In this document: positions 29,646 through 37,655 of the stretch, one piece after another
Position numbering within the stretch: position 1 is the stretch's first letter
How the letters are laid out: every line of letters starts with the position of its first letter
Source of the DNA: an uncultured Lachnospiraceae bacterium
Lineage (GTDB): Bacteria; Bacillota; Clostridia; Lachnospirales; Lachnospiraceae
Length of the DNA stretch: 64,000 nt
Reading direction: 5' to 3'
Assembly (NCBI GenBank): GCA_902761585.1
Contig: CACWKX010000007.1
Span: 1 to 64,000 of the forward strand
Program-made: the position numbers and the translations under genes
The notes under the pieces: generated by a model
What the model was told of the DNA's origin: nothing
What the model saw: only the letters and a program-made list of their open reading frames with translations
Databases searched by the model: none

Positions 29646-30769
29646 CTTTTTTCTCCTCCATTCAATACCTTTTTCACTAGTTTCGAAACAACACTGTTAT
29701 AGACCTGATAACCCTTGCTGCTTGGGTGAAGCCTGTCGGATGCAAAATAAGATGCCTTCGGTTTTCCATTTTTATCCAGGAACTTCGACGCAAGATCAAT
29801 GTAAAACACATTATCCGTCTCACTGCAGTACTTTTTGATCAGTCTGTTGGCTGTTTTTTCCTGCGGCCAGGCTTTCTTCCGGCTTGGCGTAACCGGGATG
29901 GACATGTAAAAAACCGGAACATGATCTCCCAGATCCCGTCTGATAGAAGCAATCAGATTCTGAACCCTCTCAGCACATGTTTCCCCACGAATCCTTCCGG
30001 TACTGCCAATATCATTGCTGCCAACAAGAAGAATCACCGCATCAGGATGATAGGGTATGATCAGCTTCTTGTATAAGGTCATCCATTCCTGTGCCGTTGT
30101 GCCCCCAATCGCGTTGTTCACTACATTAAAGCCCGAAAACGCCTGGGAAACGGACCGCCACCGATCTGCGGAAGAACTCCCGGCAAGCAGGATTGTTTTC
30201 TTCCTTCTGGAAGAAGACACCTGGTTTCTCTGACTTCCGGCATTCTTGATGTTCTTCGCAGAAATGATTCTGGATTTCACACTGGCATCCAGAGCCCCCC
30301 TGGAAGGAATCACATAAACCACCATATGACAGGTCTTTTTCTTCCAGGTAGCCGTGATCACGGTATAACCGCGCTTATAGGTGGACAGCACGCCCTTTTT
30401 ACTGACACGCGCCACCTTCGGCTTGGATGACTTATAAGTCACGCCTGCTGCCTCTTTGTTTATTGTCAGTTGAACGGACCTGTTGCGGACTACCTGGCAA
30501 AAAGGCGACGCAAAGTAGATCGTCTTTCCCTTTTCCTTCGTGTATTTTCTGACCAGCCTCTTCACCTTGGATGGGATCTTCACGTTTTCTGCCATCACGA
30601 TTCCCATATCCGTGTTAACATCCGTATCCTGAGCAGCCGGGAATTCTGCCTGCGATTGCTGCAGACTCGGCCATGTGGGATCATCCGCCGCCATAGCTGG
30701 AAATGTACCTGACACTGCCATGAGTCCCACGATCAGAAAACAGACCATTCTGTTTATGAATGAACGCAT
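29642..30769 (-). CDS. secreted SGNH hydrolase with an Ig-like domain
   Basis: A 375-aa exported protein. Residues 1-28 are a signal peptide ending AMAAD. A Big-type Ig domain lies at about 85-160 (VTYKSSKPKVARVSKKG is the typical core). A GDSL/SGNH domain follows (about 190-375): LLAGSSSADRW with the nucleophile Ser, NNAIGGTTAQEW, LLVGSNDIG, and DRLHPSSKG with the Asp/His pair. It could remove, or place, acyl groups on a surface polymer. It is the first gene of the operon, so the operon has SGNH proteins at both ends. Confidence 0.8.
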   Translation of the reverse strand: MRSFINRMVCFLIVGLMAVSGTFPAMAADDPTWPSLQQSQAEFPAAQDTDVNTDMGIVMAENVKIPSKVKRLVRKYTKEKGKTIYFASPFCQVVRNRSVQLTINKEAAGVTYKSSKPKVARVSKKGVLSTYKRGYTVITATWKKKTCHMVVYVIPSRGALDASVKSRIISAKNIKNAGSQRNQVSSSRRKKTILLAGSSSADRWRSVSQAFSGFNVVNNAIGGTTAQEWMTLYKKLIIPYHPDAVILLVGSNDIGSTGRIRGETCAERVQNLIASIRRDLGDHVPVFYMSIPVTPSRKKAWPQEKTANRLIKKYCSETDNVFYIDLASKFLDKNGKPKASYFASDRLHPSSKGYQVYNSVVSKLVKKVLNGGEKR

Positions 30770-30816
30770 GAAGCTCCCTCCGAAAAATCAGACAAGCGCA
30801 GCAAATACCAAACATT

Positions 30817-30845
30817 ATAATAGGCGATTGACTTTCTTAAATCAA
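30817..30845 (-). promoter_or_regulatory. promoter of the Dlt-like operon
   Basis: Minus strand: TTGATT (30840-30845), 17-nt spacer, TATTAT (30817-30822), with an overlapping TATAAT 3 nt later. Confidence 0.6.
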
Positions 30846-30899
30846 CCGTAATTTTTCTTAATTATCCTGTAACATTTCAAATCGTTTATCCAGATGTCA

Positions 30900-31283
30900 T
30901 TAATACTTCTCTCTTGTCTCATTCCGATAGCGCTCCGGGATCTCTGTATCCAGGTCGGGAATCCTGGACTTGATTGCCGCGATCAATTCGTCAGCCTCCT
31001 TTTCCCGGTTCGGAATGAGCTTCAGGATTCCGTCATTTCCATATGCGATAACGACGCCCCGTGAAGGATAGGTTCCTGCGCAGCTGCATCCTCCCTTGAT
31101 CTGAAAATCGTGCGGATACGCCTTTATGATGGATGAAAATGGAAGATATTTTATTGAAAACAAGCCGTTTGTCTGAAACAGCGCCTTTTCTCCAATCCTC
31201 CACTTTTCAATTTTCTGTGCACGTTCAAAATCTGCCTCCAGCTCATGAGCCGGAAGCTCCTTTTCAATAGCAGTATACTTCAT
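30900..31283 (-). CDS. small cytosolic protein of unknown function
   Basis: A 127-aa protein with no signal peptide or membrane helix. The beta-rich middle (ALFQTNGLFSIKYLPFSSII; GVVIAYGNDGILKLIP) followed by a C-terminal helix (REKEADELIAAIKSRI) resembles a bacterial PH-like fold. Two cysteines are close together (GGCSCAG). GGAGG lies 10 nt before the ATG. The family was not recognised and no role is proposed. Confidence 0.6.
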   Translation of the reverse strand: MKYTAIEKELPAHELEADFERAQKIEKWRIGEKALFQTNGLFSIKYLPFSSIIKAYPHDFQIKGGCSCAGTYPSRGVVIAYGNDGILKLIPNREKEADELIAAIKSRIPDLDTEIPERYRNETREKY

Positions 31284-31324
31284 CAGTGTGAAACCTCCGT
31301 TGGTTCAGCAATTGATCCGTCTTT

Positions 31325-32812
31325 TTAGTCACTTTCATCTGGCAGAATCTCCAGATCCTCCGGCAGACCGTAAAAGCTCTTATATCCCCTCACAGCATTA
31401 TTATTGACTGCGTTGATGTCATGAACATATCCCTTATGCTCGATTGGACTCAGGACCACTGTCCTGGCACCTTCTTCCGCCTGCTGCCGGATCTGTTCCA
31501 GCCGCTGCCGGTCCGCCCGATCGATCTGCCGGTAGATACAGGTATCATACAGGCAAAGTCCAGCCGCTGCCAGCCCCAGGATCATCCCGGCTGTCCTGCT
31601 TCTCCACACTCTTCTGCTCTTATCCGGAAGTGTTTCCACCAACATGCAGCTGATCAGCACCAGAAACACGTACGCTCCAAAAAAGACTCTCGGGGTGATC
31701 GGTTTGGCCACAATGAACGGCCCGTCCACCAGACAAATACTCAGGATCAGAAACAGGATTTTTCTAAAGTTTTCATGCACCCTCAGCAGTATTATGGAGG
31801 TAATGAGGAGCGCTGCGACTGAAAGAATGCACAGTCCTGTTCCGACGAATGCCCACAAGCCCTTCGCAGGCATACGGCCTGATCGAAGTCCCACTGCCGC
31901 GGAGAACAGAGCCATGATTCCTTCCGTTCCGGCACAGTAGGCCGCCGCCAACCGTTTTCCCCGGCCAAGCTCATTCCTTTTCCCGAATGCAAAAAGCAGA
32001 AAAAGAACAAAGAGCAACACGTGCAAGAACGTCCAGGAACAATAGCCGAACACACAGATTCGCCCAATCCCCTTGAACATCGTCTTCACCAGACTGTCTC
32101 TGTCCACCTGACGGTACCAGTCTGTCCCATCCGCCACATGCCGATAAGCGCTGTTTGAAAACATCCACGCCGCTCCTGCCAGGCAGCCCAGCAGATATCC
32201 CAGGGGCTGCAGACAGACGATTCTTTTCCCTCTTTTCCCAAACTTCCGATATGAATATACAGACGTCACAGCGGCAAGTACTACGTTGTAGATGGTAAAG
32301 TGTTCCACGATTAGGGTGTTCGCCAGACCCAGAAGTGCCAGTAAAACTACCTGCACCACGCATTTTTTTGGCTCTTTCTGCTTTAAAAACCGGAGAAACC
32401 AGGCCATATAGATCATCGTAAAGGTTACGCTGGTCACATAATTGGCATAGCCGGAGACCCAGCCGACCGTCTGGCTGAACATCGGAAGCGGCGAAAGAAA
32501 CAGTGCCACTGCCGTCAGCAGATCCGCATATTCATACCCGGAGATCTCCCGGACCAGAAAGCACAGTAGCGTCAGCACTGCGCCCATGAAAACGGTTTTC
32601 AGGATCTCGGACCTGGTCAATGTCATAATAATCAGGTAGCCCAGATATCGTCCTCCGTATCCATCAAAAAAGTTTTTCAAACGCGACACTCCAATCGCGC
32701 TCCCCCACCGAAGATCATCATCGGTATACGGAATAAAACGGCACATCACGCAAAACAGGACCAGCATGCAGCCCATGCGGATCGCTATCGCTCTTTTCTG
32801 TCTATTCTGCAA
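31325..32812 (-). CDS. polytopic membrane protein (DUF6056-like)
   Basis: A 495-aa protein with about 11-12 membrane helices. The first outer loop has TDDDLRWGSAIG and a FDGYGGRYLGY block, as in a family of GT-C-fold-like proteins (DUF6056-like). The acidic residues after the first helix are where GT-C glycosyltransferases keep their catalytic Asp. A role in surface glycan assembly is possible but not shown. The start is TTG, supported by AAGGAGG 7 nt upstream. Confidence 0.6.
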   Translation of the reverse strand: MQNRQKRAIAIRMGCMLVLFCVMCRFIPYTDDDLRWGSAIGVSRLKNFFDGYGGRYLGYLIIMTLTRSEILKTVFMGAVLTLLCFLVREISGYEYADLLTAVALFLSPLPMFSQTVGWVSGYANYVTSVTFTMIYMAWFLRFLKQKEPKKCVVQVVLLALLGLANTLIVEHFTIYNVVLAAVTSVYSYRKFGKRGKRIVCLQPLGYLLGCLAGAAWMFSNSAYRHVADGTDWYRQVDRDSLVKTMFKGIGRICVFGYCSWTFLHVLLFVLFLLFAFGKRNELGRGKRLAAAYCAGTEGIMALFSAAVGLRSGRMPAKGLWAFVGTGLCILSVAALLITSIILLRVHENFRKILFLILSICLVDGPFIVAKPITPRVFFGAYVFLVLISCMLVETLPDKSRRVWRSRTAGMILGLAAAGLCLYDTCIYRQIDRADRQRLEQIRQQAEEGARTVVLSPIEHKGYVHDINAVNNNAVRGYKSFYGLPEDLEILPDESD

Positions 32813-33061
32813 ATCGATTCCTCCTTACCTCAGCCGGTGCCGATCGTCCCCGATGCAGCAGTTGTCTCCTGGTAAAAATCCTAACAAAAAGTAAGATTCG
32901 GTATTTGAAAAAAATAGAAAAATCACACTCAATGGTATGGGTTGTATAGATATAATCATATCATCATGATACGCATTTTTATACAATTGTGAACAAACTG
33001 TGTCTAAAATTTTTGCGGCAAAATGTGCGGCAAAATTATTTTCAGGGTGTCTTACAGAAAC
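32813..33061. other. AT-rich intergenic region, no gene seen
   Basis: Between the membrane-protein gene and the tRNA terminator. It contains direct repeats of TTTTGCCGCA (on the minus strand, near 33010-33040) and a near-palindrome around ATCATGATGATATGAT (near 32957). A minus-strand promoter for the membrane-protein gene is likely here, but no clear pair of hexamers stands out. An open minus-strand frame here has no ribosome-binding site or protein-like composition. Confidence 0.4.
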
Positions 33062-33106
33062 CAGAAAAGGCTGCATGTGCAAAAACAAACACTTGCACAT
33101 GTAGCC
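33062..33106 (-). terminator. terminator after tRNA-Thr
   Basis: A 14-bp stem with one mismatch (GGCTACATGTGCAA / TTGCACATGCAGCC, 33069-33106), then TTTTCTG on the minus strand. Confidence 0.85.
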
Positions 33107-33116
33107 TCACACTTTA

Positions 33117-33189
<73 letters not shown>

Positions 33190-33255
33190 TTAATATAAAC
33201 GCCGCCTCGGAACAGAGTCCGTCACGAATTGTTCTCACTCCTCAGCAACGTTGCC

Positions 33256-33284
33256 ATTATATCGGCTCTCCCCAAAATTTGCAA
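33256..33284 (-). promoter_or_regulatory. tRNA-Thr promoter
   Basis: Minus strand: TTGCAA (33279-33284), 17-nt spacer, TATAAT (33256-33261). Confidence 0.78.
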
Positions 33285-33396
33285 GTACTTTTTTGTTATG
33301 TTTTACGACCATGTTTTACGATGTACGTTTTGCGTTTTTCAATGATTAGCGAGGCCACGGTTCTGCAAAACCATGCCATACTTCCCGCAGCCCAGG

Positions 33397-33423
33397 GAGG
33401 CTTCCCGCTGCACAGGAAGCCTC
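33397..33423 (-). terminator. possible terminator after xdhD
   Basis: Perfect 9-bp stem GAGGCTTCC / GGAAGCCTC downstream of xdhD. There is no T-run after it, so it may need another factor or may be a 3'-end stabiliser. Confidence 0.4.
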
Positions 33424-33445
33424 TTTCGCAGATCCCAGGTTCGAT

Positions 33446-36328
33446 TCAGATTTTTCCAAGTTTTCTGAGAATCTTCTCCGGCGTCATCGGCCAGCTGTCC
33501 ATCCAGACGCCGCAGGCGTCATGGATTGCAATCCCGATGGCCGGCGCCGCGCCGTTGCAGGCGATCTCGGAGATCGACTTGGCACCGAACGGTCCGTATT
33601 CATCATTCACATCGATCAGCACTGCCTTGAAATCATCCGGCTGTTCCCAGACCATCGGTACGCCGTAATCCGTCATATTGGCATTCAGACAGACGCCGTT
33701 CTTGTCAAGAATCATCCCCTCATAGAGAGTATGGCCGATTGACTTGAGCGCTGCACCGTACATCTGGCAGAGCGCCAGCTCCGGATTGATCGGTGTTCCG
33801 GCATCCTGAAGTGCGTAGAACTTCCGGACTTTGATCTCCCCGGTACGGACGTTGACAGCCACCTCTGCAAAGTGAGCGCCGTACGGCACGGAGGATGCCG
33901 TTGTCACATACGAACCATGCGCGACAACCATCCCTCTGCCACTTCCGCTGCAGGCTGTGTGGGAGAGCTCCCCATAGCTGAGCACAGCCCCTGTCTTCCT
34001 CGAGAACACCTCGCCCGGCATTCGGAGATCAAGGTCGGTCTCCTCCTCCCCGAGCTGAAGTGCTGCCTCTTTCAACACTCCCTCCTTCAGCTTCTTAGCC
34101 GCATCCAGGGCTGCATTTCCGCTGAAGAACGTTCCGGAGGACGCATAGGAACCGGTGTCAAATGCGGCTGCGTCGGTGTCCCCTGACAGAACCGTCACAT
34201 GCTCCATCGGCATGCACATAACCTCGCTGACAATCTTGGCGCAGACAGTGTCCAGCCCTGTCCCGATGTCGGCACACCCACTGTTAAGAATCACTGTCCC
34301 GTCTGTCTCCATCTTGGCAATCGCCTCGGCATGATCCAGCCCCGGAAGACCGCTGCCCTGCATGATCATGGCAAAGCCTTTTCCAATCCTGACGTCCGGA
34401 TCGTCAGACTGCTCCCTGACGCCCCAGTGAATCATATCGCAGCCTTTCAGAATTGCCTCCCTGAGGCCGCAGGAGCCGACCGGAACCACATTGCCCTCCC
34501 GGCCTTCACCAAGTCCCTTCAGGATATCCAGCCGGTATCCTGTCTCGACATGGTTCTTCAGAACCATGTCCTTGTAATCGCAGCCGAGCTTGTCTGCAAG
34601 CTCCGCCATCGCCATCATCAGCGCATAGTTGCCCTTCGGCGTCCCGTACCCCTGATAGGCGCCGGCCGGAGGGGTGTTGGTGTAGTAAACCTTCAGGTCG
34701 TATGCCATATTCGGGCACTTGAACAGCGGCAGTGTCTTGGAACAGCTGTTCATCGGGACGGTCAGGCAATGGTTGCCGTATGGACCGGTATTCGCGCGCA
34801 CTTCCATGAAGATACCGGTGATCCGTCCGTCCTTCATGCCGGCCATCTTCACGCGCATCCTCATCGGATGCCGGGTTGAGCAGGCAATGAATTCCTCTTC
34901 CCTGGTATTTCTGCAGTAAACCGGCCGCCCGGTCACATAAGCCGCATACGCGGTCAGATCCTCGACCAGGATATCCTGCTTCGAGCCATAGCCGCCGCCG
35001 ACTCTTGTCTTGACAACATGAATCCGGTTCTCGGGCAGGCCCGTGACCCAGCCCACAATCCTGCGCACGTGATACGGTACCTGTGTGGACGCATAGACGG
35101 TCAGACGGCCGCCCTCCATTCTCGCGAAGCAGACATGCGGCTCCAGCGGCGTATGCTGGATCTGGCTGGTCTGGTAGGTTCGCTCCACAACAGCGTCCGC
35201 CTCTGCGAACGCTTTCTCCACATCCCCGATGCCGCCCTTGTTGGACGCTGCAATGTTGTGATGAATATCTGCGCCGAGCGGGAACTGATAGACCACCTTG
35301 CCTTCCCGTGGATCCTTCGATGCCTGATCGTTGTAGGAATCCAGATCTGCCGGTGCGCCGGCACGGTATTCCACCGGACCATTGTGCACGGCCGGTGCGC
35401 CTTCCGCCATGGCTTCCTCGACAGTCAGCACCGGTTTCAGCACTTCATACTCGACATGAATCAGATTCTTCGCCTGCTCGGCGGCTTCCTTTGTCTCCGC
35501 GACAATCCCCGCGACCCGGTCTCCGACATGGCGGACCTTCCAGTTAAACAGCCTCCTGTCATGCGGAGACGGCTCCGGATTTCCCTGCCCCGCCTGCATA
35601 TAGTAGATGTCCGGACAGTTAGCCGCCGTGATGATCTTCACGACGCCCGGAACCTTTTCCGCTTCAGCTGTGTCAATCGATTTGATGTAGGCACTGGCAT
35701 AAGGGGACCGCAGGACAACCAGGACACAGGCATCCGGCGAGACATAGTCCTCGACAAACGCCCGCTGACCGCTGACGAGCGCCGGACCGTCCACCTTGCC
35801 GTCCGGTGTCCCGATCTCTCTGAGCTGCTCGCGGAAGATCGGCGCCGTTTTGGTCTCATAGTGACCAAGCTTTCTTCTCTCTCGTACCAGCTGAACTGCA
35901 AGGAAGTAATGCTCGTAAGATGCATCCCGGATAAAAATCCCTGAAAGCGCATCCTCGATCTCTTCCTTTGTCGGATCCGGGTTGTTCTCCAGCAGCCATG
36001 TCAAAAGCAAAGCCGCCGCCGGTGCGTTGTATGCGCTCTGCACAACCCCTGCATCGATCATAGCCTGCTGTACGTCCGACAGATGGCCAGCGTCACCAAG
36101 CCCGTCCGGTGTCAGAATGTCGCAGCCATCAGCCTCCCCTGCAAGATACAGATTCGAATAGACAGGTGTCCCGTCAACCAGAACCGTATCACTTCCGCAG
36201 AACCCCTCGGAGTCGTCCGAGTCGCGGACGCAGACATGCCCCGCAGAAACCAGCAGCTCCCGCAGACTCATCATCGGATCTACATCAAAGGTTCTCGGTA
36301 CATGGTTGATCACACAGGATATCTTCAT
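33446..36328 (-). CDS. xdhD: molybdenum hydroxylase, XdhD (YgfN) type
   Basis: A 960-aa xanthine-dehydrogenase-family protein with a fused N-terminal ferredoxin-like part (1-160) and the molybdopterin-binding part (about 170-960). The Mo part has GGGYGSKQDI, PPAGAYQGYGTPKG and the active-site GPFGAKSISEIACNGAAPAI. In the ferredoxin part seven of the eight cluster cysteines are replaced; only Cys44 in EGFCGSD remains. The sequence follows, from memory, E. coli XdhD, a selenium-associated purine hydroxylase whose Fe-S part is likewise degenerate. The ATG overlaps the FAD-subunit stop by 4 nt. Electron route and substrate are uncertain. Confidence 0.86.
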   Translation of the reverse strand: MKISCVINHVPRTFDVDPMMSLRELLVSAGHVCVRDSDDSEGFCGSDTVLVDGTPVYSNLYLAGEADGCDILTPDGLGDAGHLSDVQQAMIDAGVVQSAYNAPAAALLLTWLLENNPDPTKEEIEDALSGIFIRDASYEHYFLAVQLVRERRKLGHYETKTAPIFREQLREIGTPDGKVDGPALVSGQRAFVEDYVSPDACVLVVLRSPYASAYIKSIDTAEAEKVPGVVKIITAANCPDIYYMQAGQGNPEPSPHDRRLFNWKVRHVGDRVAGIVAETKEAAEQAKNLIHVEYEVLKPVLTVEEAMAEGAPAVHNGPVEYRAGAPADLDSYNDQASKDPREGKVVYQFPLGADIHHNIAASNKGGIGDVEKAFAEADAVVERTYQTSQIQHTPLEPHVCFARMEGGRLTVYASTQVPYHVRRIVGWVTGLPENRIHVVKTRVGGGYGSKQDILVEDLTAYAAYVTGRPVYCRNTREEEFIACSTRHPMRMRVKMAGMKDGRITGIFMEVRANTGPYGNHCLTVPMNSCSKTLPLFKCPNMAYDLKVYYTNTPPAGAYQGYGTPKGNYALMMAMAELADKLGCDYKDMVLKNHVETGYRLDILKGLGEGREGNVVPVGSCGLREAILKGCDMIHWGVREQSDDPDVRIGKGFAMIMQGSGLPGLDHAEAIAKMETDGTVILNSGCADIGTGLDTVCAKIVSEVMCMPMEHVTVLSGDTDAAAFDTGSYASSGTFFSGNAALDAAKKLKEGVLKEAALQLGEEETDLDLRMPGEVFSRKTGAVLSYGELSHTACSGSGRGMVVAHGSYVTTASSVPYGAHFAEVAVNVRTGEIKVRKFYALQDAGTPINPELALCQMYGAALKSIGHTLYEGMILDKNGVCLNANMTDYGVPMVWEQPDDFKAVLIDVNDEYGPFGAKSISEIACNGAAPAIGIAIHDACGVWMDSWPMTPEKILRKLGKI

Positions 36329-37260
36329 GCTTCCGTTTCCCCCTTTCTGACATCCGTCCTTTGGCCGGATGAAATTCTCTCTTTCAGAAGGCGGTACAGG
36401 TTCTCAAGGGTTACCCCAAGCAGATACCGCTTGTAAGCCGTGCTCCCGTACAGATCATCCGGAATGTTCAGCCCCGTCCAGCTTTTGGCAAAGTGCGCAA
36501 ATGTCTCTGCATTCTCATCCTCTCCAAGGCTGTCAGAGAATTCCTTCAGGAAGAATACCCCGGCATTCTTTACAGAGACGCCCACTCTGAAACGACCGTC
36601 CACATATCCCATCGCTGCCGTCAGATAAGAGTGGCTCTCTGCTGTGTTTGCATACCGCTTCGAGACAACGCAGATATCTGTTCTGACCATAATCGCTGTG
36701 ATCAGATCTTTCTGGTATTCCTTCCGGTGCTGCAGATAGCGCCGGATGCAGATGGGCTCGCGTACCGGCTGATCACCTCTGACCTGTGAAGCCTCTTCCA
36801 GATCCGATCCGTTCTTGTCAGGGCATCCGGACCGATCCTGTACTGATTCACCAGAATCCGGTTTTACCCAGTGCAAAAGCTCCAGCTTCCCATGCGCGGC
36901 GATCAGCGTTGCCGCCAGATAAGAATCATCCCGCATGAGCGCCACATTCCCGCCGATGGTTGCCATGTCCCGCTTTGTTCTGGATGCCATGTACCGGAGA
37001 GCTTCCTTTAGATACGCCGGCACCAGGTCCGATCCCAAAGCCTCCTGGAATGTTGTCATGCTCCCGATACGGACAGCCTCTGGTGTCTCTCCAGAGACTC
37101 CCTTCAGCTCCGGGATGTTTTTCAGCATGATCAGCCGGTCTGCGCTTCGCTCTGTTCCGGAGCGCAGAAGCTCTGTGCCACCGGCCAGATATGCGGATGA
37201 GGCATCCCTCATGACGACCGCCTCAGAAGCTGAAGCAGCTGCGCACAGTTCTCTGCTCAT
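36325..37260 (-). CDS. FAD-binding subunit of the molybdenum hydroxylase (YgfM-like)
   Basis: A 311-aa protein of the CO-dehydrogenase/xanthine-dehydrogenase FAD subunit family. YLAGGTELLRSG near the start and TKRDMATIGGNVALMRDDSYLAA match the two FAD-binding stretches. A hydrophilic insert (about 135-170, rich in Asp, Glu and Ser) makes it longer than E. coli YgfM. The start at 37260 is chosen because GGAGG lies 8 nt upstream; an ATG two codons earlier is too close to that site. It forms a two-gene operon with xdhD. Confidence 0.82.
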   Translation of the reverse strand: MSRELCAAASASEAVVMRDASSAYLAGGTELLRSGTERSADRLIMLKNIPELKGVSGETPEAVRIGSMTTFQEALGSDLVPAYLKEALRYMASRTKRDMATIGGNVALMRDDSYLAATLIAAHGKLELLHWVKPDSGESVQDRSGCPDKNGSDLEEASQVRGDQPVREPICIRRYLQHRKEYQKDLITAIMVRTDICVVSKRYANTAESHSYLTAAMGYVDGRFRVGVSVKNAGVFFLKEFSDSLGEDENAETFAHFAKSWTGLNIPDDLYGSTAYKRYLLGVTLENLYRLLKERISSGQRTDVRKGETEA

Positions 37261-37298
37261 GTACATTTCCTCCTCTCAGGAATAAAAGTTCTGAAGCC

Positions 37299-37327
37299 AT
37301 CATAACACAAGATGAGTCGGACTTGAA
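37299..37327 (-). promoter_or_regulatory. promoter of the FAD-subunit/xdhD operon
   Basis: Minus strand: TTCAAG (37322-37327), 17-nt spacer, TATGAT (37299-37304). Confidence 0.55.
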
Positions 37328-37438
37328 GGGGACTTGTTTAATCAATATTCCAATACATAACTTCCGTCATTTTCAGCCATAGAAATATCCGGAAAACAGT
37401 AGTAGAATCTTTGATGTTTGAAATTCATAGAAAGATAT

Positions 37439-37648
37439 GAGTGTCAAAAGTACCTTTTGCCACTCATTTATGATTACGTGTGGTTTCGTTGCTCCGCAAC
37501 TCCCACCACGCTGCCACATTCGGCATTCTCGTGCCGCCTGCGCGCCACTTCATGCCTCATGTGGGGCGTGTCAATAAGTCCTGCCACCACTTGCATGCAA
37601 GCATGTGTGGTGGAGGACTTTTGACACACTGTAATCATAGAAACGGAG
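37439..37648 (+). promoter_or_regulatory. highly structured 5' region before the exported amidotransferase-fold gene
   Basis: This region in a 395-nt gene-free stretch (37261-37655) can form at least four hairpins on the plus strand. H1: GAGTG-T-CAAAAG / CTTTTG-C-CACTC (37439-37465). H2: CGTGTGG / CCACCACG around GTTGC/GCAAC (37477-37510). H3: CCACAT / ATGTGG (37514-37564) enclosing CGGCA/TGCCG. H4: GTGTCAA-AAGTCCT and AGGACTTTTGACAC (37568-37627). The CTTTTGACAC arm of H4 is also complementary to GTGTCAAAAG of H1, and CACACTGTAATCAT (37626-37639) to ATGATTACGTGTG (37469-37481), so alternative folds exclude each other. No clear promoter was found upstream. Confidence 0.5.
37574..37648 (+). 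repeat. repeated leader element, copy A
   Basis: About 75 nt shared with 41810-41885 (opposite strand) at roughly 90% identity by eye, from ATAAGTCCTG through a TTGCATGCAAG-topped hairpin to CTGTAATCA and the ACGGAG ribosome-binding site of the next gene. The stem is AAGTCCT / AGGACTT with CCACCAC / GTGGTGG, followed by TTTT. In copy B a C-to-U change leaves a G-U pair, so pairing is preserved. Confidence 0.8.
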
Positions 37649-37655
37649 TTCAGCT

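Noticed and set aside
32825..33100. Minus-strand frame of 91 codons between the membrane-protein gene and the tRNA
   Set aside because: No ribosome-binding site; it starts within the tRNA terminator and its composition follows the AT-rich DNA.
37439..37655. Insertion sequence or group II intron remnant
   Set aside because: No transposase or reverse-transcriptase fragment and no clear target duplication; the repeated part ends precisely at ribosome sites, which favours a leader element.
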